Under the pieces are notes generated by a model. It was not told the DNA's origin. It did not search any database and was given only the letters and a program-made list of their open reading frames with translations. A stretch of 64,000 nucleotides of DNA from Chlamydiifrater phoenicopteri (GTDB taxonomy: Bacteria > Chlamydiota > Chlamydiia > Chlamydiales > Chlamydiaceae): NCBI RefSeq assembly GCF_902807005.1, contig NZ_LR777658.1, forward strand, positions 1,054,001 to 1,118,000. The letters are read 5' to 3'. Below, in pieces: positions 29,286-37,644 of the stretch. Made by a program: the position numbers and the translations under genes. Numbering within the stretch: position 1 is the stretch's first letter; every line of letters starts with the position of its first letter.

Positions 29286-30287
29286 ATGAACGCATATTTA
29301 TTAACTTTATTGTGTTTGACGTCATTGATTGTAGTAACAACTAAAGACGCGGTTATTTCTAGAAATCAAATTATTTTGTTACGATCATCCGACTATTTAG
29401 AAGATATTCATTCTACAGCACGGTCAGCCTTGGCGGAAGCCAAATACAGCGATTATAGCAAAACGGTTTCTGTGCCCTCTATCGGACGTAAAAAGGAGAG
29501 TATAGATACATCAAAGCAGCCCTCGTCAAAATCTAAAAAAGAGCGGAAGTATTCACTTCGAGTACCGTTCACTAGACCCCCTAATAATTCGAGACTTAAT
29601 TTATATGCTTTGTTGGAGGAAACGACAGAACAACGAGAAAATCTTCTTTCATGGTACTCGATTTTTCTTCGTTTTCTAAATAATGCCTACGTAAAAACCG
29701 GTGTATTGAACCCAGGAGATGAAAAATTTTTAGTGGAAGCTCTTCTAGAACATAAAGAAAAAATCTTGCAAGAAGCCGAAGAGGGAGTACCAGACATCAT
29801 TGCTACGTTGGAATTTGGAGACCCTACTTTGCAGAGATGCTGGTATCAGATGCTTAAGGGTACAGATCAAGTTCCGTCAATATTAAATTATGTTAATTAC
29901 TCATCTAAGAAAAGTACCGCCTACAAGCTAAATTTATTATTTATGGATCCACTGTTGCTGGAGGCCATTATAGATCATTCTGAGGCGTTTGATAGACTAG
30001 ATGCTTTGAGATCTCAAGTTTGGGTCGCTGTTAAACAGCAGGAGATAGCTATAAAAGAGCGAGGCCGAGAAGCTTTGTTAGAGGGCTTTCGTAATCGAAC
30101 CGATTTCCGGATAGAGCTGAAAGAAAAAACGGAGAGCTTGCTTAGAGGTTATTATTTGATTGATCTTTTAGACAAAAAGATTTTTGATTACACCTTAGGT
30201 TCCCAGGGAGATTTTTTATTTTTGGTAGATTCTGAGACGGGATGGGTTACTCGATGTCGTTGTTCTTCAACAAGTAAAAAAAGGTAG
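29286..30287 (+). CDS. Hypothetical protein closing the pseudopilin run (possibly GspK-like)
   Basis: A 333-residue protein with a single N-terminal hydrophobic segment (LLTLLCLTSLIVV) and a large soluble helical part. It has no prepilin cleavage motif. The stretch SRNQIILLRSSDYLEDIHST right after the membrane segment resembles the N-terminal helix pattern of GspK, the large minor pseudopilin, whose gene usually follows GspJ; this is inference from order and a short pattern only. It is followed by an 87-base gap with a new promoter, so it probably ends the operon. Confidence 0.75.
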   Translation: MNAYLLTLLCLTSLIVVTTKDAVISRNQIILLRSSDYLEDIHSTARSALAEAKYSDYSKTVSVPSIGRKKESIDTSKQPSSKSKKERKYSLRVPFTRPPNNSRLNLYALLEETTEQRENLLSWYSIFLRFLNNAYVKTGVLNPGDEKFLVEALLEHKEKILQEAEEGVPDIIATLEFGDPTLQRCWYQMLKGTDQVPSILNYVNYSSKKSTAYKLNLLFMDPLLLEAIIDHSEAFDRLDALRSQVWVAVKQQEIAIKERGREALLEGFRNRTDFRIELKEKTESLLRGYYLIDLLDKKIFDYTLGSQGDFLFLVDSETGWVTRCRCSSTSKKR

Positions 30288-30314
30288 TGGATTTATACTT
30301 TACTTATTAAAAAA

Positions 30315-30342
30315 TTTTGTTACTCTTTGCTAAAAGTATAAT
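30315..30342 (+). promoter_or_regulatory. Possible promoter of the CT565 Inc gene
   Basis: TTTTGT (30315-30320), a 16-base spacer and a perfect TATAAT (30337-30342) lie 32 bases upstream of the CT565 ATG. The -35 is weak. Confidence 0.42.
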
Positions 30343-30374
30343 ATAAGTGTTTGTTTTAATTTTTAGGAGCTTGT

Positions 30375-30869
30375 ATGGCTGATAAAGCTCATAATGCCCC
30401 CAATGATTCAGAGGATAACAGCAAAGAGAAGAAAAGCTTATCTTCTAAGATAGGTTTTTCCAAGCAAGACGTGTCCTCATTGCAACGTTCCGTTGTCGGA
30501 CATATCAAAGAAATTATTGGGGGAGTGTTAATTTTTTCTGGGATCGTCTCCACATTTTTCTCTAGTATAAGCAGTCTTTTGGTTGCCGGTGGATTCATTG
30601 TCAGCTTCTATCCTGAATTACGAAAGATTTTAAACAGCTTACCCCAGCATTATGCAGATAACGGGCCAATCAAGAACATAGTCTTGTGTGGATTGTTGCT
30701 GTTCTTTGGTATAAAGATGACAGGGTTCACACTTTCATTCATCCTCATTTGTGCCATTATAGCTTTCGTTGCCAAGGATGCAGAAAATGATTCTGGACAT
30801 TTAGAAGAAGAGAAAAATTCTGGTACAGAAGAAAAAACAAAAACTAATTCCACTTCAAATAAAAAGTAA
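30375..30869 (+). CDS. Inc-type inclusion membrane protein (CT565)
   Basis: A 164-residue protein with the bilobed hydrophobic signature of Inc proteins: two closely spaced membrane pairs at about 46-61/64-79 and 100-113/117-133, between a Ser/Lys/Asn-rich N-terminal tail of 45 residues and an acidic C-terminal tail. Incs are secreted by type III export and inserted in the inclusion membrane with tails facing the host cytosol. CT565 is among the C. trachomatis proteins reported at the inclusion membrane. AGGAG precedes the ATG by about 5 bases. It is a stand-alone unit with its own promoter-like signal and a strong terminator. Confidence 0.85.
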   Translation: MADKAHNAPNDSEDNSKEKKSLSSKIGFSKQDVSSLQRSVVGHIKEIIGGVLIFSGIVSTFFSSISSLLVAGGFIVSFYPELRKILNSLPQHYADNGPIKNIVLCGLLLFFGIKMTGFTLSFILICAIIAFVAKDAENDSGHLEEEKNSGTEEKTKTNSTSNKK

Positions 30870-30891
30870 CTTTTACTTCACTTTTTCCAGA

Positions 30892-30916
30892 AGGGCGTCC
30901 CAAGGACGCCCTTTTT
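30892..30916 (+). terminator. Rho-independent terminator after CT565
   Basis: A perfect 9-base-pair stem (AGGGCGTCC, loop CAA, GGACGCCCT) is followed by a T run to 30916, 22 bases after the CT565 stop. On the minus strand the tail after the stem is poor in T, so it serves mainly the plus strand, though sctT converges on it. Confidence 0.92.
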
Positions 30917-30989
30917 GCGTCTTTGTTTCTTAATTTATTAGAATTTTTGTAAAACAGTTTTGTTCTATGAGAGAGTTTTTAGCTACTTA

Positions 30990-31859
30990 TTAGAGAGTAG
31001 CTGCAGGGCCGCCAAAAATCATTACTGGAATCTTTTTAAACCAGGCTAAGGTAAACAGATCTATTTGTTTCACGATAAACCACCAGGAAATACAGAGAAA
31101 GAGCATTCCCATAAAAGCCTTGAGCGCTGAGAGTAGGTATATTACTTGTACTTGAGGAGCCATCCGGTTGATAATTCCTAAGAAGAGATCTGACATTAAC
31201 ATGGCTAGCGTGGACGGAGCACTAAGTTGAATGGTCATAATCAGGCATAGCTGTGCCATTTTGATCAAAGTAACCCATAAGGGCGAATCAGGCATGAGAA
31301 TGTCTTTGGGCAAGAACTGCTCTAAGGGTAGCACCTGTAGAGAGTGCAGCAAAAGGTCTATCACTATTCGATATCCACCTACCAACCAGAAAGTAATGGT
31401 TACTATGTAGTGGTAAAGGATCCCTTGGGGAGAGGTTTGTTCTATGGATATTAAAGAGGTAGCGCCTTCCAGGCCTTGAATACCTTGCTGGTTGGAAACA
31501 AATGAACCAGCAGACTGTGCTGCGTAGAATGGAAAAGATAAGATTAAAGCCATAACACTGCCAAGGAAAACTTCCTTGACGAGTAGCACGTAAAAGATAG
31601 AATTTTCAAATAGATCTACGCGACCAGCTTCAGCCAACGATTTAGGAAAAATTAACGCCAACCAGGATATGGCTATACCTATTTTTATTGGGGAAGGAAA
31701 AAGTTTGCCGCCAAGGAAGGGAACGATTCCAAAGATAGGAAGTAGTCTGGCTAGTAGAAGAAGGAAAACACACCATACTTGTTGCGCGGGAAATTGAAAA
31801 ATATAATCGAGATATTCAGACTTCAGGGCTAAAGCTAGGTCTGATAACGTCATGCTCAT
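30990..31859 (-). CDS. sctT: Type III export apparatus protein SctT (CdsT, CT564)
   Basis: A 289-residue integral membrane protein of the SctT/YscT/FliR family with about six to eight hydrophobic segments, part of the inner-membrane export gate with SctR and SctS. Family features include FLGGKLFPSPIKIGIAISWLA near residue 45-65, VKEVFLGSVMALILSFPFYAAQ and the glycine-containing VSNQQGIQGLEGATS region. It is the last gene of the sctJ operon, 13 bases after sctS, and converges on the CT565 terminator. Full length. Confidence 0.95.
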   Translation of the reverse strand: MSMTLSDLALALKSEYLDYIFQFPAQQVWCVFLLLLARLLPIFGIVPFLGGKLFPSPIKIGIAISWLALIFPKSLAEAGRVDLFENSIFYVLLVKEVFLGSVMALILSFPFYAAQSAGSFVSNQQGIQGLEGATSLISIEQTSPQGILYHYIVTITFWLVGGYRIVIDLLLHSLQVLPLEQFLPKDILMPDSPLWVTLIKMAQLCLIMTIQLSAPSTLAMLMSDLFLGIINRMAPQVQVIYLLSALKAFMGMLFLCISWWFIVKQIDLFTLAWFKKIPVMIFGGPAATL

Positions 31860-31872
31860 AGCAGCTTCTTCA

Positions 31873-32157
31873 CTATTTCCATTTGTAGAAATTTTGGAAA
31901 ATCTGGAAAGCGAATCGATAAATAACGGTTCCTAACCATCCTCCGGAAATCATGAGGGTTCCAAAGATGACAACGAGTTTAATTGCAAAAGCAAAGGTTT
32001 GTTCTTGAATTTGTGTTGCAGCTTGAAAGATAGCCACCATAATTCCAACAATAGAAGCCAGGATAATCGGAGGGGCGGAAACAATGAGGATGAGCAATAA
32101 TGCTTGGTAGGAATATTCAAACAAAACCGCTTTGAAACTTGTTGCCAGCAACATCAT
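31873..32157 (-). CDS. sctS: Type III export apparatus protein SctS (CdsS, CT563)
   Basis: A 94-residue protein with two long hydrophobic helices (about 17-43 and 52-80), the standard size and form of SctS/YscS/FliQ export-gate subunits. Signatures are SAPPIILASIVGIMVAIFQAATQIQEQT and FAFAIKLVVIFGTLMISGGW (parts). Gaps are 10 bases to sctR and 13 to sctT. Confidence 0.95.
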   Translation of the reverse strand: MMLLATSFKAVLFEYSYQALLLILIVSAPPIILASIVGIMVAIFQAATQIQEQTFAFAIKLVVIFGTLMISGGWLGTVIYRFAFQIFQNFYKWK

Positions 32158-32167
32158 GACAAAACCC

Positions 32168-33085
32168 TTATTTAAAACTAATCATGAGTCCTTGTAATAG
32201 TAATGTCCACCCATCTACCATGACAATGAGGAGTAATTTCAACGGTAGAGATATTGATAAGGGGGAAAGCATCATCATTTGCATAGCTACTAGCACGTTT
32301 GCTGTCACTAGATCTATGACAAAGAAAGGCAGATAAATTAATACACCAATTTCAAAAGCATTACGGATTTGTCCCATAATGAAAGCCGGAATGACAATAA
32401 CAAAATCGTGCATAGAAAGTTTAGAGCGAATTTCTTCAGGGAAAGTCTTTTGTGAAATTTTGTAAAAGCTTTGAATCTGAGATTTAGGAGTATTGCGTAC
32501 TAAAAATGAACGCAAGGGTTCTTTAGATTTATTAAGGACGACAAAAACTGTTTCTGCTCCTTCAGCAGTGAAAAGGTTCCTCGAGATAGTTTGAGAATCA
32601 ATCTCCTTGCGGGCACTTTCGTACATAGCTACCCCTGTAGGAAACATCACATATATGGATAAGATAAGAGCTATTCCGTTCAATACCTGGCTGGGAGGCG
32701 TTTGTTGTACTCCTAAAGCATTTCGCAGTAGCACGAGGGTGATAATGATTTTAAGATAAGAAGTCAGCAGCATTACTAAAAAAGGTGACAGAGCTAAGAA
32801 GACTAAAATTACTGCTTGAGTTGTTAGGTCTGGGTAAGTATCTGAGAAGCTTCCTTCAGAAAGCCCTTCTCTAGGAAGAACATCTTGGGCAACAACTTGT
32901 TGTCTAAAAGCTGGACATGTCTGTACTTTTTTTTCTTCCACAGGTTGCGGCGGCACAGGAAGAGGTGCTGGTGTGCATGAATAATTCTCAGAGCAAGACC
33001 TAGAGCAAGAAGAAGTATTAGCTCCTGCGGCAGAGGGTAGTCCAAAAATTAAAACGGTAAGAAGAAAACGAAACAATCTATGCAT
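32168..33085 (-). CDS. sctR: Type III export apparatus protein SctR (CdsR, CT562) with cysteine-rich N-terminal extension
   Basis: The C-terminal 220 residues are a typical SctR/YscR/FliP core: LSPFLVMLLTSYLKIIITLV, RNALGVQQTPPSQVLNGIAL, PAFIMGQIRNAFEIGVLIYL and VLVAMQMMMLSPLSISLPLK. The protein is 305 residues because of an added N-terminus of about 85 residues that starts with a signal peptide (HRLFRFLLTVLIFGLPSAAGA) and continues into a Pro-rich segment with four cysteines (27, 31, 37, 57). After cleavage this part would be periplasmic. It lies 8 bases after sctL. Such an extension is absent from most bacterial SctR proteins. Confidence 0.95.
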   Translation of the reverse strand: MHRLFRFLLTVLIFGLPSAAGANTSSCSRSCSENYSCTPAPLPVPPQPVEEKKVQTCPAFRQQVVAQDVLPREGLSEGSFSDTYPDLTTQAVILVFLALSPFLVMLLTSYLKIIITLVLLRNALGVQQTPPSQVLNGIALILSIYVMFPTGVAMYESARKEIDSQTISRNLFTAEGAETVFVVLNKSKEPLRSFLVRNTPKSQIQSFYKISQKTFPEEIRSKLSMHDFVIVIPAFIMGQIRNAFEIGVLIYLPFFVIDLVTANVLVAMQMMMLSPLSISLPLKLLLIVMVDGWTLLLQGLMISFK

Positions 33086-33093
33086 TGAACTTT

Positions 33094-33822
33094 TTACTCA
33101 CCATGTTCTTTAGTTCCCGAGTTCTCTTCAGAAGATGTAGTATTTGTTGTTGATGAATTGCTTTGATGCTCAGAAGAGGTCGTAGATCCTGATGGGAAAT
33201 CTTTTTGCTTTAAGATTTTATTAAAGGCATTTTCCAGAGCTTGAAGTTGAACGTCAAGACTGGCATTGATGATACCTGATTCGGTCTCTATGAGACAACC
33301 TCCAGGTTCTATTTCAGGCTTGGAAGAGATGATAAACACCTCTGCGTATTCGATAATTTTTTTAAGTTCAGCACGCTGTTTTTCTATAGCTTCCAGATCA
33401 TTTGGATTTACAAAGATAACAACACGGTTGTTTTGGGAGAGCTCTTTGATAGCGCCGGAAATGATAGAAACGACCGTTTCTTTATTGGTTTCCAATTCCT
33501 TGCCGATAATTTTTTTTACACTGGCGATAGCTAAGGGCACCAAAGAAGCTTTGATGCTTTCTTTAAACGATTTAATGCTAGCATCGAGTTCGGCTAATTT
33601 TGTTGTCCATTCTTGCAGACCAGAATTAAAACCCTCATTTTTTGATGTTTCTTTCAGAAGGGCGGCTTCTTGTTCTGCGTGTTGTTTATATTCTTCTATA
33701 TCCTGTTTGGCTGTTTCCAACATTTCTTGAGCATCCAAAACAGAAGAAAAAGCTTCAGGAGCTAAAACTTTACTGTTAGGAGAAACAACGTCTTTTTTAA
33801 AAATTAGACTGAAAAATTTCAT
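33094..33822 (-). CDS. sctL: Type III ATPase stator protein SctL (CdsL, CT561)
   Basis: A 242-residue protein of the SctL/YscL/FliH family that links the cytoplasmic ATPase to the export apparatus. A helical N-terminal half (AQEMLETAKQDIEEYKQHAE, charged coiled coil) precedes a V-type ATPase subunit E-like C-terminal domain (LVPLAIASVKKIIGKELETN, GGCLIETESGIINASLDVQL). I start at ATG 33822, which overlaps the CT560 stop as ATGA; an in-frame ATG at 33843 would lie inside CT560. The C-terminal 40 residues are Ser/Thr/Glu-rich. Expected in the cytoplasm at the sorting platform. Confidence 0.92.
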   Translation of the reverse strand: MKFFSLIFKKDVVSPNSKVLAPEAFSSVLDAQEMLETAKQDIEEYKQHAEQEAALLKETSKNEGFNSGLQEWTTKLAELDASIKSFKESIKASLVPLAIASVKKIIGKELETNKETVVSIISGAIKELSQNNRVVIFVNPNDLEAIEKQRAELKKIIEYAEVFIISSKPEIEPGGCLIETESGIINASLDVQLQALENAFNKILKQKDFPSGSTTSSEHQSNSSTTNTTSSEENSGTKEHGE

Positions 33823-34655
33823 TGTACCAGCACCTTCATGCATTGGGAAATACGGTCTCGGAAATATTCTGAATGAGGATTATTTAAAGCTCGTTTGAGA
33901 GCTGATTCCAAAATAAAAGCTCTCCCAATATCTAATCTCCTCAAGAGGTGCCAAAGGAAAGAAGCATCCTCTTTGACTAATGCTAAAGCCAAAATTTCTA
34001 GACCTTCTCTGTGGATAAATTTACGAAAAGAATCTTTGTTCCCATTCCATGAGTGAAGGAATAATTCCTGAGATAAATGCTTAAGAGGGTTGGCTCGGCA
34101 GTAGGACAAGAAGCGTTTCTCTGTATCAGAAAGATTATCTTGAATTTGTTTTATAACAACCTTGTCAACAACATTTTTCATTTCCTTTACTATCGAAAAC
34201 AACCCTAGACAATCAATGAATGTCATCTTGTTTTCCATCGAGTAGTAGAGGAGATTGTTAAAGGGAGACAAAGGCAAAAAGATTTCCTCAGTGACTCCTG
34301 GAGGACGGATTTTTTTGCTTAACATATCCAAAAGATAAAAGGCTCCAAAATCGGAGCAACGAGCAATCTTAGGAAGTTGTGCTGGCAAATAGGGTTGAAG
34401 CTTGTGCACAATTTGTTCGGGAAGAAGAAGTAAAAATTCTGCCTGAAAGAAGGGAGGGAACTCTTTCATTGCCATCATGATCCATGAAGGGTGAATAGCT
34501 GCTAGCCAACGCAAATTAAAGGATAATGAAGACAAAGGGATATCCTGAGGGTGAACACCTTTGATAAGCAACTTCTCTGGGAGAAACTGCTCCAGATGAT
34601 CAGACTTTGAGTATTTCATCAAGATGTCTAGAGTACCAAAAGTATTCGCTGTCAC
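33819..34655 (-). CDS. CT560-like protein of the sctJ operon (SctK position)
   Basis: A 278-residue soluble protein beginning at GTG 34655, one base overlapping the sctJ stop, and ending in an ATGA overlap with sctL. It contains aromatic- and Leu-rich helical sequence (LRWLAAIHPSWIMMAMKEFP, EFLLLLPEQIVHKLQPYLP) and no membrane segment. Its place between sctJ and sctL is that of the accessory sorting-platform protein SctK in other systems, and the sequence style fits, but similarity is too low for certainty by eye. Translation is probably coupled on both sides. Confidence 0.83.
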   Translation of the reverse strand: MTANTFGTLDILMKYSKSDHLEQFLPEKLLIKGVHPQDIPLSSLSFNLRWLAAIHPSWIMMAMKEFPPFFQAEFLLLLPEQIVHKLQPYLPAQLPKIARCSDFGAFYLLDMLSKKIRPPGVTEEIFLPLSPFNNLLYYSMENKMTFIDCLGLFSIVKEMKNVVDKVVIKQIQDNLSDTEKRFLSYCRANPLKHLSQELFLHSWNGNKDSFRKFIHREGLEILALALVKEDASFLWHLLRRLDIGRAFILESALKRALNNPHSEYFRDRISQCMKVLVQ

Positions 34656-35671
34656 TAAGCATCCTCATTATTATCATCAGAAGGTTCTGTCGGCGCCTCC
34701 TCTTTACCAGAGCCTTCAGGAGATTCTTCCGCAGATTTTTCTTCACCAGAAGCTGGGGAAGAGCCCTCTCCTTGAGCAGCGGAAGATGAAGGCTCTGTTG
34801 CCTTCTCTGCTATCACTTCTTTAGGTTTAACATAAGGGGAGGGATCCAGAAGAGACTTTACTCCTCCTAGAGCTCCAATGACAGCGTGAGTTTTCCAAAC
34901 AAGCCACATGAAGCCACATGAAATCAGGAATAAAACAAGAATCATGCAGTAGAAAATAACTCTGAATTTGACCAGAGAAGATTTGGCTAAAATAATTCCC
35001 CATACGGAGACGTAATCGATTTCATCAGTCAATCCCCAAGGCCCATTGATACTAATTTCGCTATAAGAAGCGCGATCACCAATGACAGAAACATTTTCTG
35101 GAGTCAATCCAGGAACAGCACTGGCCACTAAACGTTTAATTTTAGAGACAACAATGCTATTAGGGTTATCTAAGACTCCTCGGTGTTTGATGTATACGGA
35201 AGCCGTTAAAGGAAGTTCTTCCTCTGCGTCTGTAGAAAAAGATATTTGAACACTGGCATCAATGATACCATCCATCTTTCTGATGGTAGTGGCCATTTGT
35301 TCTGACAACCCTTCCTGGTAACGGATCTTCTCTTGTAATTCCGAGGGTACCAATCCCTGTTTAGCAAATAGATCCAGGAGACTAGTGCCTTTTAATCGTG
35401 GCAGTCCGGCTTGGTTCAAGATGGACAGAGCCTCCGTAATTTGAGAGGCGGGGACAGAAATATCCCAAAGTTGTTCTGTAGATCCTCCCCCAGAACTTCC
35501 TGCAGCCTTAGGTTGCTTCTGAGCAGCGATTCCCTTGCTGACCAATAGGACCACAATCTCATTAGCTTCTCTTCCCGGTAAATTATGGGCAATGAAAGAA
35601 CGACTGTCGCACCCAGTCATTGTTCCTAGTAAAACAAACAATGAGAAAAAAGAAATAAAACGACGAAACAT
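34655..35671 (-). CDS. sctJ: Type III basal-body inner ring lipoprotein SctJ (CdsJ, CT559)
   Basis: A 338-residue lipoprotein. The N-terminal signal ends in a lipobox (FVLLGTMTGC, Cys21), followed by the two ring-building domains (GREANEIVVLLVSKGIAAQK; VSIVVSKIKRLVASAVPGLT-like region with ENVSVIGDRAS), one membrane segment near 235-258 (FYCMILVLFLISCGFMWLVW) and a long Ser/Glu/Pro-rich acidic tail of about 60 residues, longer than in Yersinia SctJ. It is the first gene of sctJ-CT560-sctL-sctR-sctS-sctT. Its leader can fold into two alternative hairpins, one covering the ribosome-binding site. Confidence 0.95.
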   Translation of the reverse strand: MFRRFISFFSLFVLLGTMTGCDSRSFIAHNLPGREANEIVVLLVSKGIAAQKQPKAAGSSGGGSTEQLWDISVPASQITEALSILNQAGLPRLKGTSLLDLFAKQGLVPSELQEKIRYQEGLSEQMATTIRKMDGIIDASVQISFSTDAEEELPLTASVYIKHRGVLDNPNSIVVSKIKRLVASAVPGLTPENVSVIGDRASYSEISINGPWGLTDEIDYVSVWGIILAKSSLVKFRVIFYCMILVLFLISCGFMWLVWKTHAVIGALGGVKSLLDPSPYVKPKEVIAEKATEPSSSAAQGEGSSPASGEEKSAEESPEGSGKEEAPTEPSDDNNEDA

Positions 35672-35679
35672 AATTGGTA

Positions 35680-35710
35680 CACCTTTTCACTCACCATAAC
35701 AAAAGGTGAG
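35680..35710 (-). promoter_or_regulatory. sctJ: Candidate two-state RNA hairpin at the sctJ ribosome-binding site
   Basis: In the mRNA CTCACC (35710-35705) can pair with GGTGAG (35695-35690), or the overlapping CACCTTTT (35708-35701) can pair with AAAAGGTG (35687-35680). The two are mutually exclusive. AAAAGGTG contains the only purine-rich element before the sctJ ATG (8-10 bases away), so the second form would hide it. Confidence 0.5.
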
Positions 35711-35806
35711 ATTAGTGCCAATCGTGAACATGAACTGATTTACAAAACGATTATTAAGAGAGGGTTCGGTTGTTGTTGTAGAAGGATTGCAGAGGCAAAA
35801 AAGTTC

Positions 35807-36694
35807 TCATGGAATCATTTTTAAGATTTCTTCCCTTAAAAAAGATGGAAGATCTTTAGGGAGATTGCGCTTTAATTTTTCGATAAATGAGGGGTCTTCC
35901 TTTGTTTGTAAGGAAATATTTGCTAGGTGAAAGATGGTGTGCGGAAATTGTATTAATTCTGGGCGAAAAAGTTGTTCCTTAGCAAAGTTCACTACTTCAT
36001 CATCATCAAAGTAAGCCAAACAAAAGCTTGCTGTTTCGTGATCTTTGGTTATCGGTGAAGAGGACAACAAAGAAAATAAAAACTGTTTGGCCGGAGAACC
36101 TATTTTTGCTAAAGCAGAGGCTATTTCATCATCATATTCAGCTGTTTGTGGGCTTCCTATCATTTCAAAAAGGGGGCGAATAGCTAAAGGGCTTCTTATG
36201 TGCCCTAGACAATCTATTAATCTTTGAGGCGCTAGTCCAAATCCAGGAAATAGGGGATGAAACAAATCAAGGGTGTCTAGGATTTTTATAATGTCGGGGA
36301 CGATAGCTTCTCCCTCTGCAATAACAGCATCCCTATCCAACGAAGTAGAAAAAGGTGCCGTTAGAATGAGATTCGCAATTTTTCCTGTCAAAGATTCTGG
36401 GTCGCTATCTTCTAAAAATTCGTAGGCTGCTTTTGCTTTTTGTATTTCCTCCCAGTCTCTCTCAGAGAGCAGGGCTTGGGTTAAGATCGTTTCGTTAGAG
36501 GATTCTATCTTTGCTAAGTAATCAATATCTTCAATGGATATATCTGGATCAGCTCCTAAAAAATCCTCGTCAGCATAGCATTCTTTCATCTCTTCGAAGC
36601 TGCCAGAAAAGTGCGCTTCTCTTAGAAGAAGAATTTTTTTAAATTGTTCATCATCTATATCGAATCCGGATTCGTAGTAAAAAGGGTCTTTCAT
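35807..36694 (-). CDS. Conserved hypothetical protein with HEAT-like helical repeats
   Basis: A 295-residue acidic soluble protein, starting MKDPFYYESGFDIDDEQFKK. The second half contains repeat-like helix pairs with the wording IVPDIIKILDTLDLFHP, PLAIRPLFEMIGSPQTAEYD, DEIASALAKIGSPAKQFLFS and KDHETASFCLAYFDDDEVVN, the style of HEAT/PBS-lyase repeats that bind other proteins. It begins 9 bases after lipA and is probably co-transcribed with lpdA-lipA. No link to lipoylation or to type III secretion is shown by the sequence; I do not assign a function. Confidence 0.82.
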   Translation of the reverse strand: MKDPFYYESGFDIDDEQFKKILLLREAHFSGSFEEMKECYADEDFLGADPDISIEDIDYLAKIESSNETILTQALLSERDWEEIQKAKAAYEFLEDSDPESLTGKIANLILTAPFSTSLDRDAVIAEGEAIVPDIIKILDTLDLFHPLFPGFGLAPQRLIDCLGHIRSPLAIRPLFEMIGSPQTAEYDDEIASALAKIGSPAKQFLFSLLSSSPITKDHETASFCLAYFDDDEVVNFAKEQLFRPELIQFPHTIFHLANISLQTKEDPSFIEKLKRNLPKDLPSFLREEILKMIP

Positions 36695-36703
36695 AAAAGA
36701 AGG

Positions 36704-37636
36704 CTATTTTTTTAAGAGATCAAATATTACATCAGCGTTATAGCTGGAGCGAACGAAGGGACCAGCGTATACGAAAAGACCTAAACTTTCCCCGTATGAT
36801 CGATAATAGTCGTAAGTTTCTGGAGTCACATACTCTTTAACTGGGATCTTGAGCCTATTAGGTTGGAGATATTGTCCAATGGTAACAATCTTTACTCCAA
36901 CTTCTGCTAGGTGTTTTAGAGTCTGACGAACTTCTGGTTCGGTCTCTCCTAGGCCGACCATGATACCAGATTTTATCCATAAGGAAGAATCAAATTTAGC
37001 TGCAGCCTCTAACATTTTTAGAGAGCGGTGATAAGTAGCCTTGTGTCGGACAAAAGGAGATAATCGTTCGGTGGTTTCTACATTGTGGTTAAAAATATCT
37101 AGTTTAGTATTAAGAAGATGGTGGAGGGCGTCAAGATTTCCTTGAAAATCTGAAGACAGTACTTCTATAGAAATTTCGGGCGAATCTTTTCGTACTGTTT
37201 GGACAATTTTTGCAAGCATAGAAGCTCCCCCATCAGGGAGATCATCGCGAGAAACCATTGTTATGACAACATGACGTAAGTTCAGTTCCCTGACAGAGTC
37301 AGATATTTTTTGAGGCTCCTCAGGGTCTAGAGGAGGGGGAGTGGCAGAGTAATCTATATTGCAAAATCCACATTTTCTCGTACAAATGCTGCCTAAAGCT
37401 AGGTAAGTAGCGGTCTTTCTTGACCAGCAAGCGGTGCGGTTGGGGCAAAGAGCTTCTTCGCAAACAGTGGATAGTCCAGTTCTATTGATAGATCCCTGAG
37501 TCTTTTGGAAAGCTGTATTTAGAGGTAATGACTTCCTTAACCAAACGGGGAATCTTTCTTCGGGACGTACGCCTTTTCGTTTAGAGGATGAATTTTTTCT
37601 TGTTGAGGTAGAGGCGTCTTTCTGAGTTGCATCCAT
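36704..37636 (-). CDS. lipA: Lipoyl synthase
   Basis: A 310-residue radical-SAM enzyme that inserts sulfur into octanoyl groups on lipoyl domains. Auxiliary cluster cysteines are in [13 protein letters not shown] (C-x4-C-x5-C), the radical-SAM motif is CTRKCGFC, and the C-terminal serine ligand is in RSSYNAD; all are present. The first 30 residues ([16 protein letters not shown]) are a basic low-complexity tail. It lies 8 bases after lpdA, so the E3 subunit and its cofactor's synthase are co-transcribed. Serves the 2-oxoacid dehydrogenase complexes. Confidence 0.97.
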   Translation of the reverse strand: MDATQKDASTSTRKNSSSKRKGVRPEERFPVWLRKSLPLNTAFQKTQGSINRTGLSTVCEEALCPNRTACWSRKTATYLALGSICTRKCGFCNIDYSATPPPLDPEEPQKISDSVRELNLRHVVITMVSRDDLPDGGASMLAKIVQTVRKDSPEISIEVLSSDFQGNLDALHHLLNTKLDIFNHNVETTERLSPFVRHKATYHRSLKMLEAAAKFDSSLWIKSGIMVGLGETEPEVRQTLKHLAEVGVKIVTIGQYLQPNRLKIPVKEYVTPETYDYYRSYGESLGLFVYAGPFVRSSYNADVIFDLLKK

Positions 37637-37644
37637 AGCGGAAC

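Noticed and set aside
35700-35725. TTGGCAC-like half of a sigma-54 promoter upstream of sctJ
   Set aside because: The second element TTGC(A/T) at the required spacing is absent (TCACC instead).
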